A DNA stretch of 5,185 nt from Candidatus Curtissbacteria bacterium (lineage in GTDB: Bacteria; Patescibacteriota; Microgenomatia; Curtissbacterales; GWA2-41-24), in the NCBI GenBank assembly GCA_016195765.1, contig JACPYZ010000112.1:1-5185 (forward strand), in the 5' to 3' direction. Below the pieces are notes generated by a model. It made no database searches. It was not told where the DNA came from and saw nothing but the letters and a program-made list of their open reading frames with translations. The position numbers and the translations under genes were made by a program. Of this stretch, positions 1 to 5,037 are shown in pieces (position 1 is the first letter of the stretch; each line of letters opens with the position of its first letter).

Positions 1-1020
1 ATCTTGCAAATCAAGATCCAGTGATGTTGTAACTTTAAGTCCGCCTTGTTCCACAAATTTTTCTCCGTAACGATCAACCAAAATATCCCGAACATAAAAT
101 ACAAAATGGGGTGCACGAATGCCTTTATCGTTTCCAGAAAACTTCACGTTTGGAATATCTTTTTTTAATTGGTCTTCTTGTTCATGGGTAATATAACCAT
201 CTTCCCGCATGCGGCGTGCAACATCGTTTGCGCGCGCAACATAAGCCGTTGGGTTTGTGCCGTACGGTGAATAATAAGAAGGTCGCTGCGGAAGGCCTGC
301 CAAAATGACGGCTTCTGACATTGTTAAATCTTTGGCTTCTTTGCTGAAGTAAACTTGGGCGGCTGACTCTATTCCCCACGAAGTACCACCATAAGGAACC
401 TCGTTCAAGTAAATTTGCAGTATCTCGTCTTTACTGTATTTACGCTCGACTTGAATTGATAAAATAAATTCTTTAACTTTTCGAGTTAGCGTTTGTTCTG
501 AAGAAAGCAGCGTATTTTTTACGACCTGTTGGGTAATTGTCGAACCTCCACCTTCTATATGACGAAAAACTAGAATATTTACAAAAGACCTGGCAATTCC
601 AGCCGGGGAAAAACCACTGTGCTTATAAAAATCTTTATCCTCGATAGAAATAGTTGCTTGCTTTACATAAGGCGGCAGTTTGTCCCATTTAACAAGAGCC
701 CGATTTTTGTCGCCGTAAATATCGTAAAGTAACTTATTATTGCGATCGTAAATCTTGGTCGAAAGCGAAGAATCTCTGGCAGTTAACTTCGTTGGAGAAG
801 GCAAGTCTTTGGCGTAAAGTACAAACGCCAGCATCGTCAAAACAATCAGCGCCAGCAGCGAAAAAAAAGCAACAGTAGAAACTAAACCAAAACACCTTAC
901 CCAAACACGACGTTTGTTAAAACTATTTTGCTGCAAAAAGGGGTGATTATAATTTGAGCTTCCAGAAAGCTTTGAAACACGGGATTTGAATCGATGACTA
1001 GCAACACCTCTGAACTTCAC
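1..1020 (-). CDS. Class A penicillin-binding protein (PBP1A-like), N-terminal 340 residues, truncated by window edge
   Basis: This is a bifunctional murein synthase; the family polymerises lipid II glycan strands (GT51 domain) and crosslinks them (transpeptidase domain, outside the window). The reverse strand is open from a GTG at 1020 to base 1. Residues 1-42 are basic and cytoplasmic, and residues about 43-70 form one membrane anchor (VRCFGLVSTVAFFSLLALIV and onward). The GT51 domain follows: the EDxxFxxHxG motif at 127-136 with catalytic Glu127, GGSTITQQxxKN at 158-169, RKxxE at 180-184 with the second conserved Glu184, then SKDEILQIYLN at 196-206. An AGLPQRPS segment at 241-248 is also typical. 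GTG at 1020 is chosen because an in-frame TAA lies just upstream and no other start precedes the membrane anchor. The gene is divergent from tyrS. Family assignment is firm; choosing PBP1A over other class A PBPs is less certain without the C-terminus. Confidence 0.95.
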   Translation of the reverse strand, partial: MKFRGVASHRFKSRVSKLSGSSNYNHPFLQQNSFNKRRVWVRCFGLVSTVAFFSLLALIVLTMLAFVLYAKDLPSPTKLTARDSSLSTKIYDRNNKLLYDIYGDKNRALVKWDKLPPYVKQATISIEDKDFYKHSGFSPAGIARSFVNILVFRHIEGGGSTITQQVVKNTLLSSEQTLTRKVKEFILSIQVERKYSKDEILQIYLNEVPYGGTSWGIESAAQVYFSKEAKDLTMSEAVILAGLPQRPSYYSPYGTNPTAYVARANDVARRMREDGYITHEQEDQLKKDIPNVKFSGNDKGIRAPHFVFYVRDILVDRYGEKFVEQGGLKVTTSLDLDLQD

Positions 1021-1029
1021 TGATTAAAC

Positions 1030-1058
1030 ATTATACAAGCCATACAGGTTGTTTGCCA
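1030..1058 (-). promoter_or_regulatory. Promoter of the penicillin-binding protein gene, probably leaderless or nearly so
   Basis: On the minus strand a perfect TATAAT (1035 to 1030) lies 9 nt before the GTG start at 1020. Seventeen bases upstream is TGGCAA (1058 to 1053), only a 3/6 match to the -35 consensus. Transcription would be expected to begin about 7 nt after the -10 box, near 1023, leaving at most a few untranslated bases. No Shine-Dalgarno sequence is present in the 9-nt gap. Confidence 0.6.
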
Positions 1059-1081
1059 TAAATTTTAAGCTCGTGTAATAT
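1053..1081 (+). promoter_or_regulatory. Promoter of tyrS, predicted leaderless
   Basis: TTGCCA (1053-1058, 5/6 to the -35 consensus) is followed after 17 bp by TAATAT (1076-1081, 4/6 to the -10 consensus). An alternative -10 is TGTAAT at 1074-1079. Six bases separate the TAATAT box from the ATG at 1088, so the predicted start point falls on or beside the A of the start codon. No ribosome-binding site fits in this gap, and no room exists for a T-box leader. The -35 hexamer coincides with the -35 position of the divergent gene. Confidence 0.55.
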
Positions 1082-1087
1082 TCATTT

Positions 1088-2263
1088 ATGGACATTGATG
1101 AAGTATTGGCGCGTGGCGTCGACAAAGTTTACCCTAGTCGTGAAGCTTTAAAAAAGGCAATGGGAGGCAAAAAGCTTCGAATTTATCAGGGCTTCGACCC
1201 AACCGGTACCGAGCTGCATATCGGCCATATGGTTGGTTTTCGCAAGCTAGCCCAACTTCAGAAATTAGGCCATCACGTTATTTTTTTGATTGGAGACGGT
1301 ACAGGCCAAGCGGGGGACCCATCGGGAAAAACTAAATCCCGCGACAAATTTTTAACCAACAAGGAACTTCGGGATAATGCCAAAAGCTACGTCGAACAAG
1401 CTGGAAAAATTGTTGATTTTGGCGGCAACAACCCTATTGAGATTCTCTACAACGGTGATTGGCTAAACAAGTTGAGCTTAGAAGACATTCTCGATATTGC
1501 TGGCCATTTTTCCCTTCAACAACTCATAGAGCGCGATCTATTCCAAGAAAGATTAAAAAATAAAGAAGAAATAAACCTACGCGAATTCTTGTATCCCTTG
1601 CTTCAAGGCTATGATTCCGTCGCCATGAATGTAGATTTAGAAGTTGGCGGTTCGGACCAAACTTTTAACATGCTCTGTGGTCGCCAGCTAGTCAAACAAA
1701 TGCAAGGTCGCGAAAAGTTTGTTTTAACAACACCACTTTTGACCGATTCCCAAGGTGTCAAGATCGGCAAAACCGAAGGCAACGTGATTGCCTTAACAGA
1801 TAAACCCGCCGATCTGTTTGGAAAAATCATGAGCCTTTCAGACGACGTAATTGTTAAAGGCTTGGAATATTTAACCGATGTTCCCACAACAGAAATCGAG
1901 GAAATTGAGAAGAAAATCAAAAATGGCGACAACCCTATGCAATACAAAAAGAAACTAGCAGCAGAAATCGTTGAACAGCTAAATGATAAAAAAGCAGCAG
2001 AAAACGCTCAAGATGCTTTCGAGTCGACTTTTCAAAAACGTGAAGATCCGCAAGAAGCTCAAGAAATAGCAGTCACGGACACAATCTCAATCAGCGATCT
2101 TCTAACTGCAAATTCAATTATCACAAGCACTTCTCAAGTCAAAAACTTAATCCGCGAAAAAGCAATTGAAATCAACGGAAAAGTTGTTACCAGTCCAAAA
2201 GAACCTGTCTCGGCTGGACAGTCAATAAAAGTAGGCAAGAAAACATTTATTAAAACAAAATGA
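1088..2263 (+). CDS. tyrS: Tyrosyl-tRNA synthetase (TyrRS)
   Basis: This cytoplasmic class I aminoacyl-tRNA synthetase joins tyrosine to tRNA-Tyr with ATP. The 391-residue protein is complete and near the usual size of bacterial TyrRS (about 400-425). The Rossmann catalytic domain carries DPTGTELHIGH at 37-47 (HIGH signature 44-47), IGDGTGQAGDPSGK at 68-81, the tyrosine-site segment YPLLQGYDS at 169-177, VGGSDQTFNM at 186-195, and KIGKT at 225-229 in place of KMSKS, a form similar to the KFGKT/KMGKT variants of the family. The C-terminal S4 RNA-binding domain spans about 333-391. The DPSGK-type active site looks closer to the shorter TyrZ-like bacterial class than to E. coli TyrS. The ATG at 1088 is supported by the promoter just upstream. 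Its stop overlaps the start of a small membrane-protein gene, so the two are probably cotranscribed. Confidence 0.97.
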   Translation: MDIDEVLARGVDKVYPSREALKKAMGGKKLRIYQGFDPTGTELHIGHMVGFRKLAQLQKLGHHVIFLIGDGTGQAGDPSGKTKSRDKFLTNKELRDNAKSYVEQAGKIVDFGGNNPIEILYNGDWLNKLSLEDILDIAGHFSLQQLIERDLFQERLKNKEEINLREFLYPLLQGYDSVAMNVDLEVGGSDQTFNMLCGRQLVKQMQGREKFVLTTPLLTDSQGVKIGKTEGNVIALTDKPADLFGKIMSLSDDVIVKGLEYLTDVPTTEIEEIEKKIKNGDNPMQYKKKLAAEIVEQLNDKKAAENAQDAFESTFQKREDPQEAQEIAVTDTISISDLLTANSIITSTSQVKNLIREKAIEINGKVVTSPKEPVSAGQSIKVGKKTFIKTK

Positions 2264-2400
2264 ACATTAAATCAATTCCGGGTAAAATCAGGCCAAGAAA
2301 ACGCCACTTACGTTATATTTGGAAAGGCTTAATCATTTTAGCTGGGCTTAGCATGATCGTTGGCCAAGTCGCTTTTTATCTTCTGGGCGCCAACCGCTAA
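2260..2400 (+). CDS. Small single-span membrane protein, 46 residues, function unknown
   Basis: I do not recognise a family. The frame opens with an ATG that overlaps the tyrS stop as ATGA and ends with TAA at 2400. The protein starts with a polar, strongly basic segment (RPRKRHLR at 11-18) followed by Y-I-W-K and one hydrophobic helix at about 23-44 (GLIILAGLSMIVGQVAFYLL and beyond), ending in NR. By the positive-inside rule the N-terminus should be cytoplasmic. The ATGA overlap suggests translational coupling to tyrS, and it ends 23 bp before recG. Support for real coding is the overlap, the clean basic-plus-helix architecture and the way it fills the gap exactly. There is no visible Shine-Dalgarno sequence. 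It could still be chance; conservation in relatives would decide. Confidence 0.6.
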   Translation: MNIKSIPGKIRPRKRHLRYIWKGLIILAGLSMIVGQVAFYLLGANR

Positions 2401-2410
2401 CTACTTTTTA

Positions 2411-2416
2411 TATAAT
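2411..2416 (+). promoter_or_regulatory. TATAAT -10 box immediately upstream of recG
   Basis: A perfect TATAAT lies 7 nt before the recG ATG, in the 23-bp gap after the small membrane-protein gene. The next seven bases (CTACTGG) hold no Shine-Dalgarno sequence. No convincing -35 hexamer exists at 16-18 bp spacing, although the flank is T-rich. If used, the promoter would give a leaderless recG mRNA. recG may also be read through from tyrS. Confidence 0.5.
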
Positions 2417-2423
2417 CTACTGG

Positions 2424-4466
2424 ATGCTTCCCACAACACCGATTGAAAACCTGCCTGGGGTCGGCAATTTTTATAGCAGCAGACTTAGTAAACTCGAACT
2501 AAATACAGCTCGCGATCTTGTTTACCACTTTCCATTTCGTTACGAGGATTTTTCGCAAGTTGAACAAATCCGCGATGTAGTTGATGGAGAAAAGCTCAGT
2601 ATTCAAGGCGTCATTTGGCAAATAAGATCGGTTCGTACTCGCACCGGTAAATTTTTAACAAACGCAACAGTTGCTGATACTTCCGGCACAATTGAAGTCA
2701 TTTGGTTTAACCAACCATATCTGACAAAAACCTTAAAAGCCGGCACGCCGATTTCCTTGTCTGGCAAGGTAAAAGTCGAAGGCTCTCGTCCCAAACTTAT
2801 GTCCCCGACATGGGAAATTATTCGTTCTCCACTAACCACTGACCACTCATCACTAAATACTCTTCATACCGGTCGCCTCGTCGCCGTCTACCCGGAAACG
2901 GAAGGCATTACCAGCAAATGGTTCCGCGCCAAAATCGCTTTGGTCCTGCCTCGTTATTTGGAAAAGCTTGAAGATTATCTGCCAGAAAAAATCATAAAAG
3001 AAGAAAAGTTAATTTCTTTGCCGGATGCCCTTAAAAAAATTCACCAGCCGGATTCATTTGAAGATGTAGAAACAGCAAGAAAACGTTTGGGCTTTGATGA
3101 ACTGCTGCTCATTCAACTCGTCTCTTTAAAAAGACAGTTGGAACGAAAAAAATCTCGAATCGCACCAAAGATGAAAATAGAAAAAGACAAAATAGAAAAA
3201 CTAACAGCATCCCTGCCATATAAATTAACCACTGCCCAAAACCGCGCAATTGGCGAGATACTCGCAGATCTTACACGCCAGGAAGCTGCTAACAGACTTT
3301 TGGAAGGCGACGTCGGTTCCGGCAAAACAATTGTGGCGGCAACTGCTGCTTACACTTCTTTTCTAAATGGGCTAGACGCCTTGTTTGCCGCCCCAACAGA
3401 AATTCTTGCCTTCCAGCATTACAAAACCCTCAATGAAATTCTGACACCTCTCGGGGTCAAGGTAGGCATATGGACGGGCAGTAAAAAAACCGGCGGCAAC
3501 ATCACAGTTGGCACTCATGCACTGCTTTCAACATTCAAGCCAGAAAGACAAGTGGGTCTCGTGATTGTCGACGAGCAACACCGTTTTGGGGTTGCCCAAC
3601 GAGCAAAATTATTTTTGGAAAACACTCGCGATTTCACACCCCACTTACTAACCATGACGGCAACACCGATTCCCAGAACTTTGGCCCTAACCTTATATGG
3701 GGACCTCGACTTGTCAGTTCTGGACGAAATGCCCAAAGGCCGCCAGAAAATCGCCACATTTGTCGTTCCCAATAAAAAAAGAAACGACGCTTATAAATTT
3801 ATCGAAAAACAGGTAGAAGAAGGCAGACAAGCATTCATCATCACACCCTTTGTCGAGCCTTCGGAATCGATGGTGACAGTCAAAGCCGCCAAAGAAGAAT
3901 TCGAAAAACTTAAAGAAAAGTTTGATAAAAAAATCAAACTTGGACTCTTGCATGGCCAACTTAAATCCAAAGAAAAAGAAGAAATCATTAACAAATTCAA
4001 CGCCAACAAAATTCATATTCTAGTTTCAACACCAGTTGTTGAAGTCGGAATTGATGTACCCAATGCTAGTGTAATGATGATTGAATCGGCAGAACGCTTT
4101 GGGCTGGCTCAGCTGCATCAATTAAGAGGTCGGGTTGGCCGCGGCGAATATAAATCTTATTGCCTGCTTTTTTCCGAGAGCAATGCCGAAAATTCCATAA
4201 ATCGCTTAAAAAGCATGGAAAAAGTGCATGTCGGCTTTGAACTTGCCGAAATCGACTTGAAAATGCGCGGTCCTGGCGAAGTTTTCGGATTGCGCCAATC
4301 TGGCTTTTTTAATTTTAAGATCGCCGATATTGCCGACCGTGTGCTTGTCGCAAGAGCCCAGCAGCACGCTCGGCAAATCCTGGAAAAAGATCCAGATCTT
4401 TTCACCTCGCCATTATTGAAGGAAGAACTTGACCGACTGAACCCAGAATACTCACAACCGAACTAG
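2424..4466 (+). CDS. recG: ATP-dependent DNA helicase RecG
   Basis: RecG is a superfamily 2 double-stranded DNA translocase that regresses stalled replication forks and remodels branched recombination intermediates. The 680-residue protein is full length (E. coli RecG is 693). Residues 1-50 contain a helix-hairpin-helix-like LPGVGNFYSSRL start; about 55-130 form the OB-fold wedge domain that splits the junction (WQIRSVRTRTGKFLTNATV region). Helicase motifs are intact: Walker A GDVGSGKT 295-302, DEQHRFG 383-389, TATPIPRTLA 412-421, the second RecA-like lobe with LHGQLKSKEKEEII about 509-522, STPVVEVGIDVPNAS 535-549, and QLHQLRGRVGRG 563-574. The C-terminal RGPGEVFGLRQSG (615-627) is the usual RecG signature. 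A heptamer tandem repeat underlies residues about 136-146, the linker between wedge and helicase parts. The start at 2424 gives the normal family N-terminus. Confidence 0.97.
   Translation: MLPTTPIENLPGVGNFYSSRLSKLELNTARDLVYHFPFRYEDFSQVEQIRDVVDGEKLSIQGVIWQIRSVRTRTGKFLTNATVADTSGTIEVIWFNQPYLTKTLKAGTPISLSGKVKVEGSRPKLMSPTWEIIRSPLTTDHSSLNTLHTGRLVAVYPETEGITSKWFRAKIALVLPRYLEKLEDYLPEKIIKEEKLISLPDALKKIHQPDSFEDVETARKRLGFDELLLIQLVSLKRQLERKKSRIAPKMKIEKDKIEKLTASLPYKLTTAQNRAIGEILADLTRQEAANRLLEGDVGSGKTIVAATAAYTSFLNGLDALFAAPTEILAFQHYKTLNEILTPLGVKVGIWTGSKKTGGNITVGTHALLSTFKPERQVGLVIVDEQHRFGVAQRAKLFLENTRDFTPHLLTMTATPIPRTLALTLYGDLDLSVLDEMPKGRQKIATFVVPNKKRNDAYKFIEKQVEEGRQAFIITPFVEPSESMVTVKAAKEEFEKLKEKFDKKIKLGLLHGQLKSKEKEEIINKFNANKIHILVSTPVVEVGIDVPNASVMMIESAERFGLAQLHQLRGRVGRGEYKSYCLLFSESNAENSINRLKSMEKVHVGFELAEIDLKMRGPGEVFGLRQSGFFNFKIADIADRVLVARAQQHARQILEKDPDLFTSPLLKEELDRLNPEYSQPN
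2828..2862 (+). repeat. Period-7 tandem repeat (ACCACTN) inside recG
   Basis: Five consecutive 7-bp units can be read: TCCACTA, ACCACTG, ACCACTC, ATCACTA, AATACTC, with decay at both ends. Because 7 is not a multiple of 3, each unit is read in a different frame and the tract encodes a polar, low-complexity stretch (PLTTDHSSLNT). It lies between the wedge domain and the LHTGRLVAVYPETEG segment, a linker that varies in length across the family, so an in-frame insertion would be tolerated. Confidence 0.7.
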
Positions 4467-4477
4467 TGCAACAAGGG

Positions 4478-4506
4478 TTGACATAGTAGTCCTATAACGT
4501 TATTAT
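4478..4506 (+). promoter_or_regulatory. Strong sigma70-type promoter downstream of recG
   Basis: A perfect TTGACA (4478-4483) is separated by 17 bp from TATTAT (4501-4506, 5/6 to the consensus). It is the best promoter in the window and starts 12 bp after the recG stop. The predicted start point is about 4513, giving a leader of about 76 nt before the bL32-like ATG at 4589. This contrasts with the leaderless arrangement of the upstream genes. Confidence 0.8.
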
Positions 4507-4511
4507 CACTC

Positions 4512-4533
4512 AAACAGCAAGCAGCTGTTTTTT
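4512..4533 (+). terminator. Intrinsic terminator-like hairpin after recG
   Basis: AAACAGC (4512-4518) pairs perfectly with GCTGTTT (4524-4530) around a 5-base loop AAGCA, and the 3' side continues into a run of six T (4528-4533) followed by GTT. It sits 46 bp after the recG stop and would end recG transcription. It also coincides with the predicted start point of the promoter just upstream, so it could act on that transcript as a 5' hairpin or attenuator. Confidence 0.7.
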
Positions 4534-4536
4534 GTT

Positions 4537-4560
4537 AGGTCAAGTATCGACTTGATACCT
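4537..4560 (+). promoter_or_regulatory. Possible leader hairpin upstream of the bL32-like ORF
   Basis: TCAAGT (4540-4545) is complementary to ACTTGA (4550-4555) around the loop ATCG. The stem can extend through AGG (4537-4539) pairing with CCT (4558-4560) past a 2-base bulge. It would lie in the leader of the transcript from the 4478-4506 promoter and includes the first heptamer unit. There is no T-run directly after it, so it is not a terminator. A role is unproven. Confidence 0.35.
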
Positions 4561-4580
4561 GATACCTGATACCTGATACA
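4554..4580 (+). repeat. GATACCT heptamer tandem repeat
   Basis: Three perfect 7-bp units GATACCT (4554-4560, 4561-4567, 4568-4574) are followed by a partial GATACA (4575-4580). The array ends 8 bp before the ATG at 4589, within the predicted leader. The reverse complement AGGTATC occurs again in the repeat tract after nusB (4952-4958). Confidence 0.9.
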
Positions 4581-4588
4581 CTAAAGAC

Positions 4589-4696
4589 ATGACACCGTTA
4601 CCTAAGAAAAAACATAGCAAAACTGCAACCAGAACCAGAAAGGCCGCAATTTCAATGCAAATACAACTTTACCCGCCAGAGTACTTTCAAAAGTAA
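4589..4696 (+). pseudogene. rpmF: N-terminal fragment of 50S ribosomal protein bL32 fused to out-of-frame sequence
   Basis: The 35-codon frame begins MTPLPKKKHSKTATRTRKAA, which matches the basic N-terminus of bL32, where a PK-R/K-R/K-x-S-K start is followed by an R/K-rich helix that threads into 23S rRNA. After about residue 23 the match stops (QIQLYPPEYFQK then TAA). The part that should follow, including the Cys-x-x-Cys zinc-ribbon half found in most bL32, is absent; bL32 is normally about 50-65 residues. The next bases encode NusB in a different frame. It sits under the strong promoter at 4478-4506, as expected for a ribosomal protein gene. The alternative, that this is a divergent NusB N-terminus, fits the residues less well. 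The identification rests on about 20 residues. Confidence 0.55.
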
Positions 4697-4932
4697 AAGA
4701 GATAGACGGGCTGATTGCCAAAAACGCACCGGCTTGGCCACTTGGGCAGATTGCCCCAATTGACCTGGCTATTTTACGGTTGGCAGTTTACGAACTTGTC
4801 TATAAAACAGACAAAGAACCATACAAGGTCATTGTCGATGAAGCCGTAGAGATTGCCAAAGAATACGGAAACGAAAAATCCGGGTCTTTTGTTAACGGCG
4901 TTTTGGGTTCTATAATTAAGTCAGAAGTATAA
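4666..4932 (+). pseudogene. nusB: NusB C-terminal portion, without start codon
   Basis: NusB with NusE (S10) binds boxA RNA and supports antitermination of rRNA operons. The frame ending in TAA at 4930-4932 encodes 88 residues that align with NusB from about its third helix onward: RVLSKVKEIDGLI, WPLGQIAPIDLAILRLAVYE, YKVIVDEAVEIAKEYG and FVNGVLGSII are all family hallmarks. The first 45-50 residues of the usual 130-145, including the Arg-rich N-terminus that contacts RNA, are missing. The frame is open back to 4618 (TAG at 4615-4617), but it has no ATG or GTG, and the only TTG lies within the conserved core (LRLAVYE). It is offset by -1 from the bL32-like frame that overlaps it to 4696. As written, no normal NusB can be made from it. 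Confidence 0.8.
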
Positions 4933-5029
4933 AAAGTATTTGAGGTATTAAAGGTATCTAAGATAAAAGCAGTAGAGAAAGTCTTTTACCTTTTTTATCT
5001 TTACTACTTCCAGTACTTTTATTACCTTT
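4932..5029. repeat. 98-bp imperfect palindrome made of degenerate 9-bp tandem units
   Basis: The left arm reads as five plus-strand 9-mers: AAAAGTATT, TGAGGTATT, AAAGGTATC, TAAGATAAA, AGCAGTAGA (4932-4976). The right arm, on the minus strand from its outer end (5029 to 4985), reads AAAGGTAAT, AAAAGTACT, GGAAGTAGT, AAAGATAAA, AAAGGTAAA. The two arms align without gaps about a single centre at 4980.5. By hand count 29 of 45 arm positions are complementary, and about 35 of 45 if G-U pairs in RNA are allowed. The shared consensus is close to AAAGGTAWT. The palindrome begins on the last base of the nusB stop codon and ends 8 bp before the ACP-like ATG, so it fills the whole intergenic space. Confidence 0.75.
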
Positions 5030-5037
5030 ATTGAAAC

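Noticed and set aside
182..379. Minus-strand open frame of 65 codons
   Set aside because: It is a shifted frame within the penicillin-binding protein gene on the same strand; the GT51 motifs are in the other frame.
1021..1087. T-box riboswitch upstream of tyrS
   Set aside because: T-box leaders are typically well over 100 nt; here the predicted transcript starts at the ATG and the spacer is 67 bp with no specifier stem or terminator.
1609..1947. Minus-strand open frame of 112 codons
   Set aside because: It lies entirely antisense within tyrS, whose motifs are unmistakable. The translation has no recognisable domain and no promoter or spacing evidence.
2261..2263. Alternative genetic code with TGA read as glycine or tryptophan
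   Set aside because: TGA ends tyrS exactly after a complete S4 domain, and conserved Gly and Trp positions in tyrS and recG use GGN and TGG.
3714..4016. Minus-strand open frame of 100 codons rich in Phe
   Set aside because: It is the antisense of the Lys/Glu-rich part of recG (AAA/GAA codons read as TTT/TTC), which produces artificial Phe runs.
4554..4580. The GATACCT array as a CRISPR array
   Set aside because: Units are 7 bp and directly abutting, with no spacers and no cas genes nearby. It is a short tandem repeat.
4680..4700. Programmed -1 frameshift joining the bL32-like ORF to NusB
   Set aside because: The -1 offset would allow it at CAA-AAG just before TAA, but no canonical X-XXY-YYZ slippery heptamer is present and the product would still lack the NusB N-terminus. 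A deletion junction explains more.
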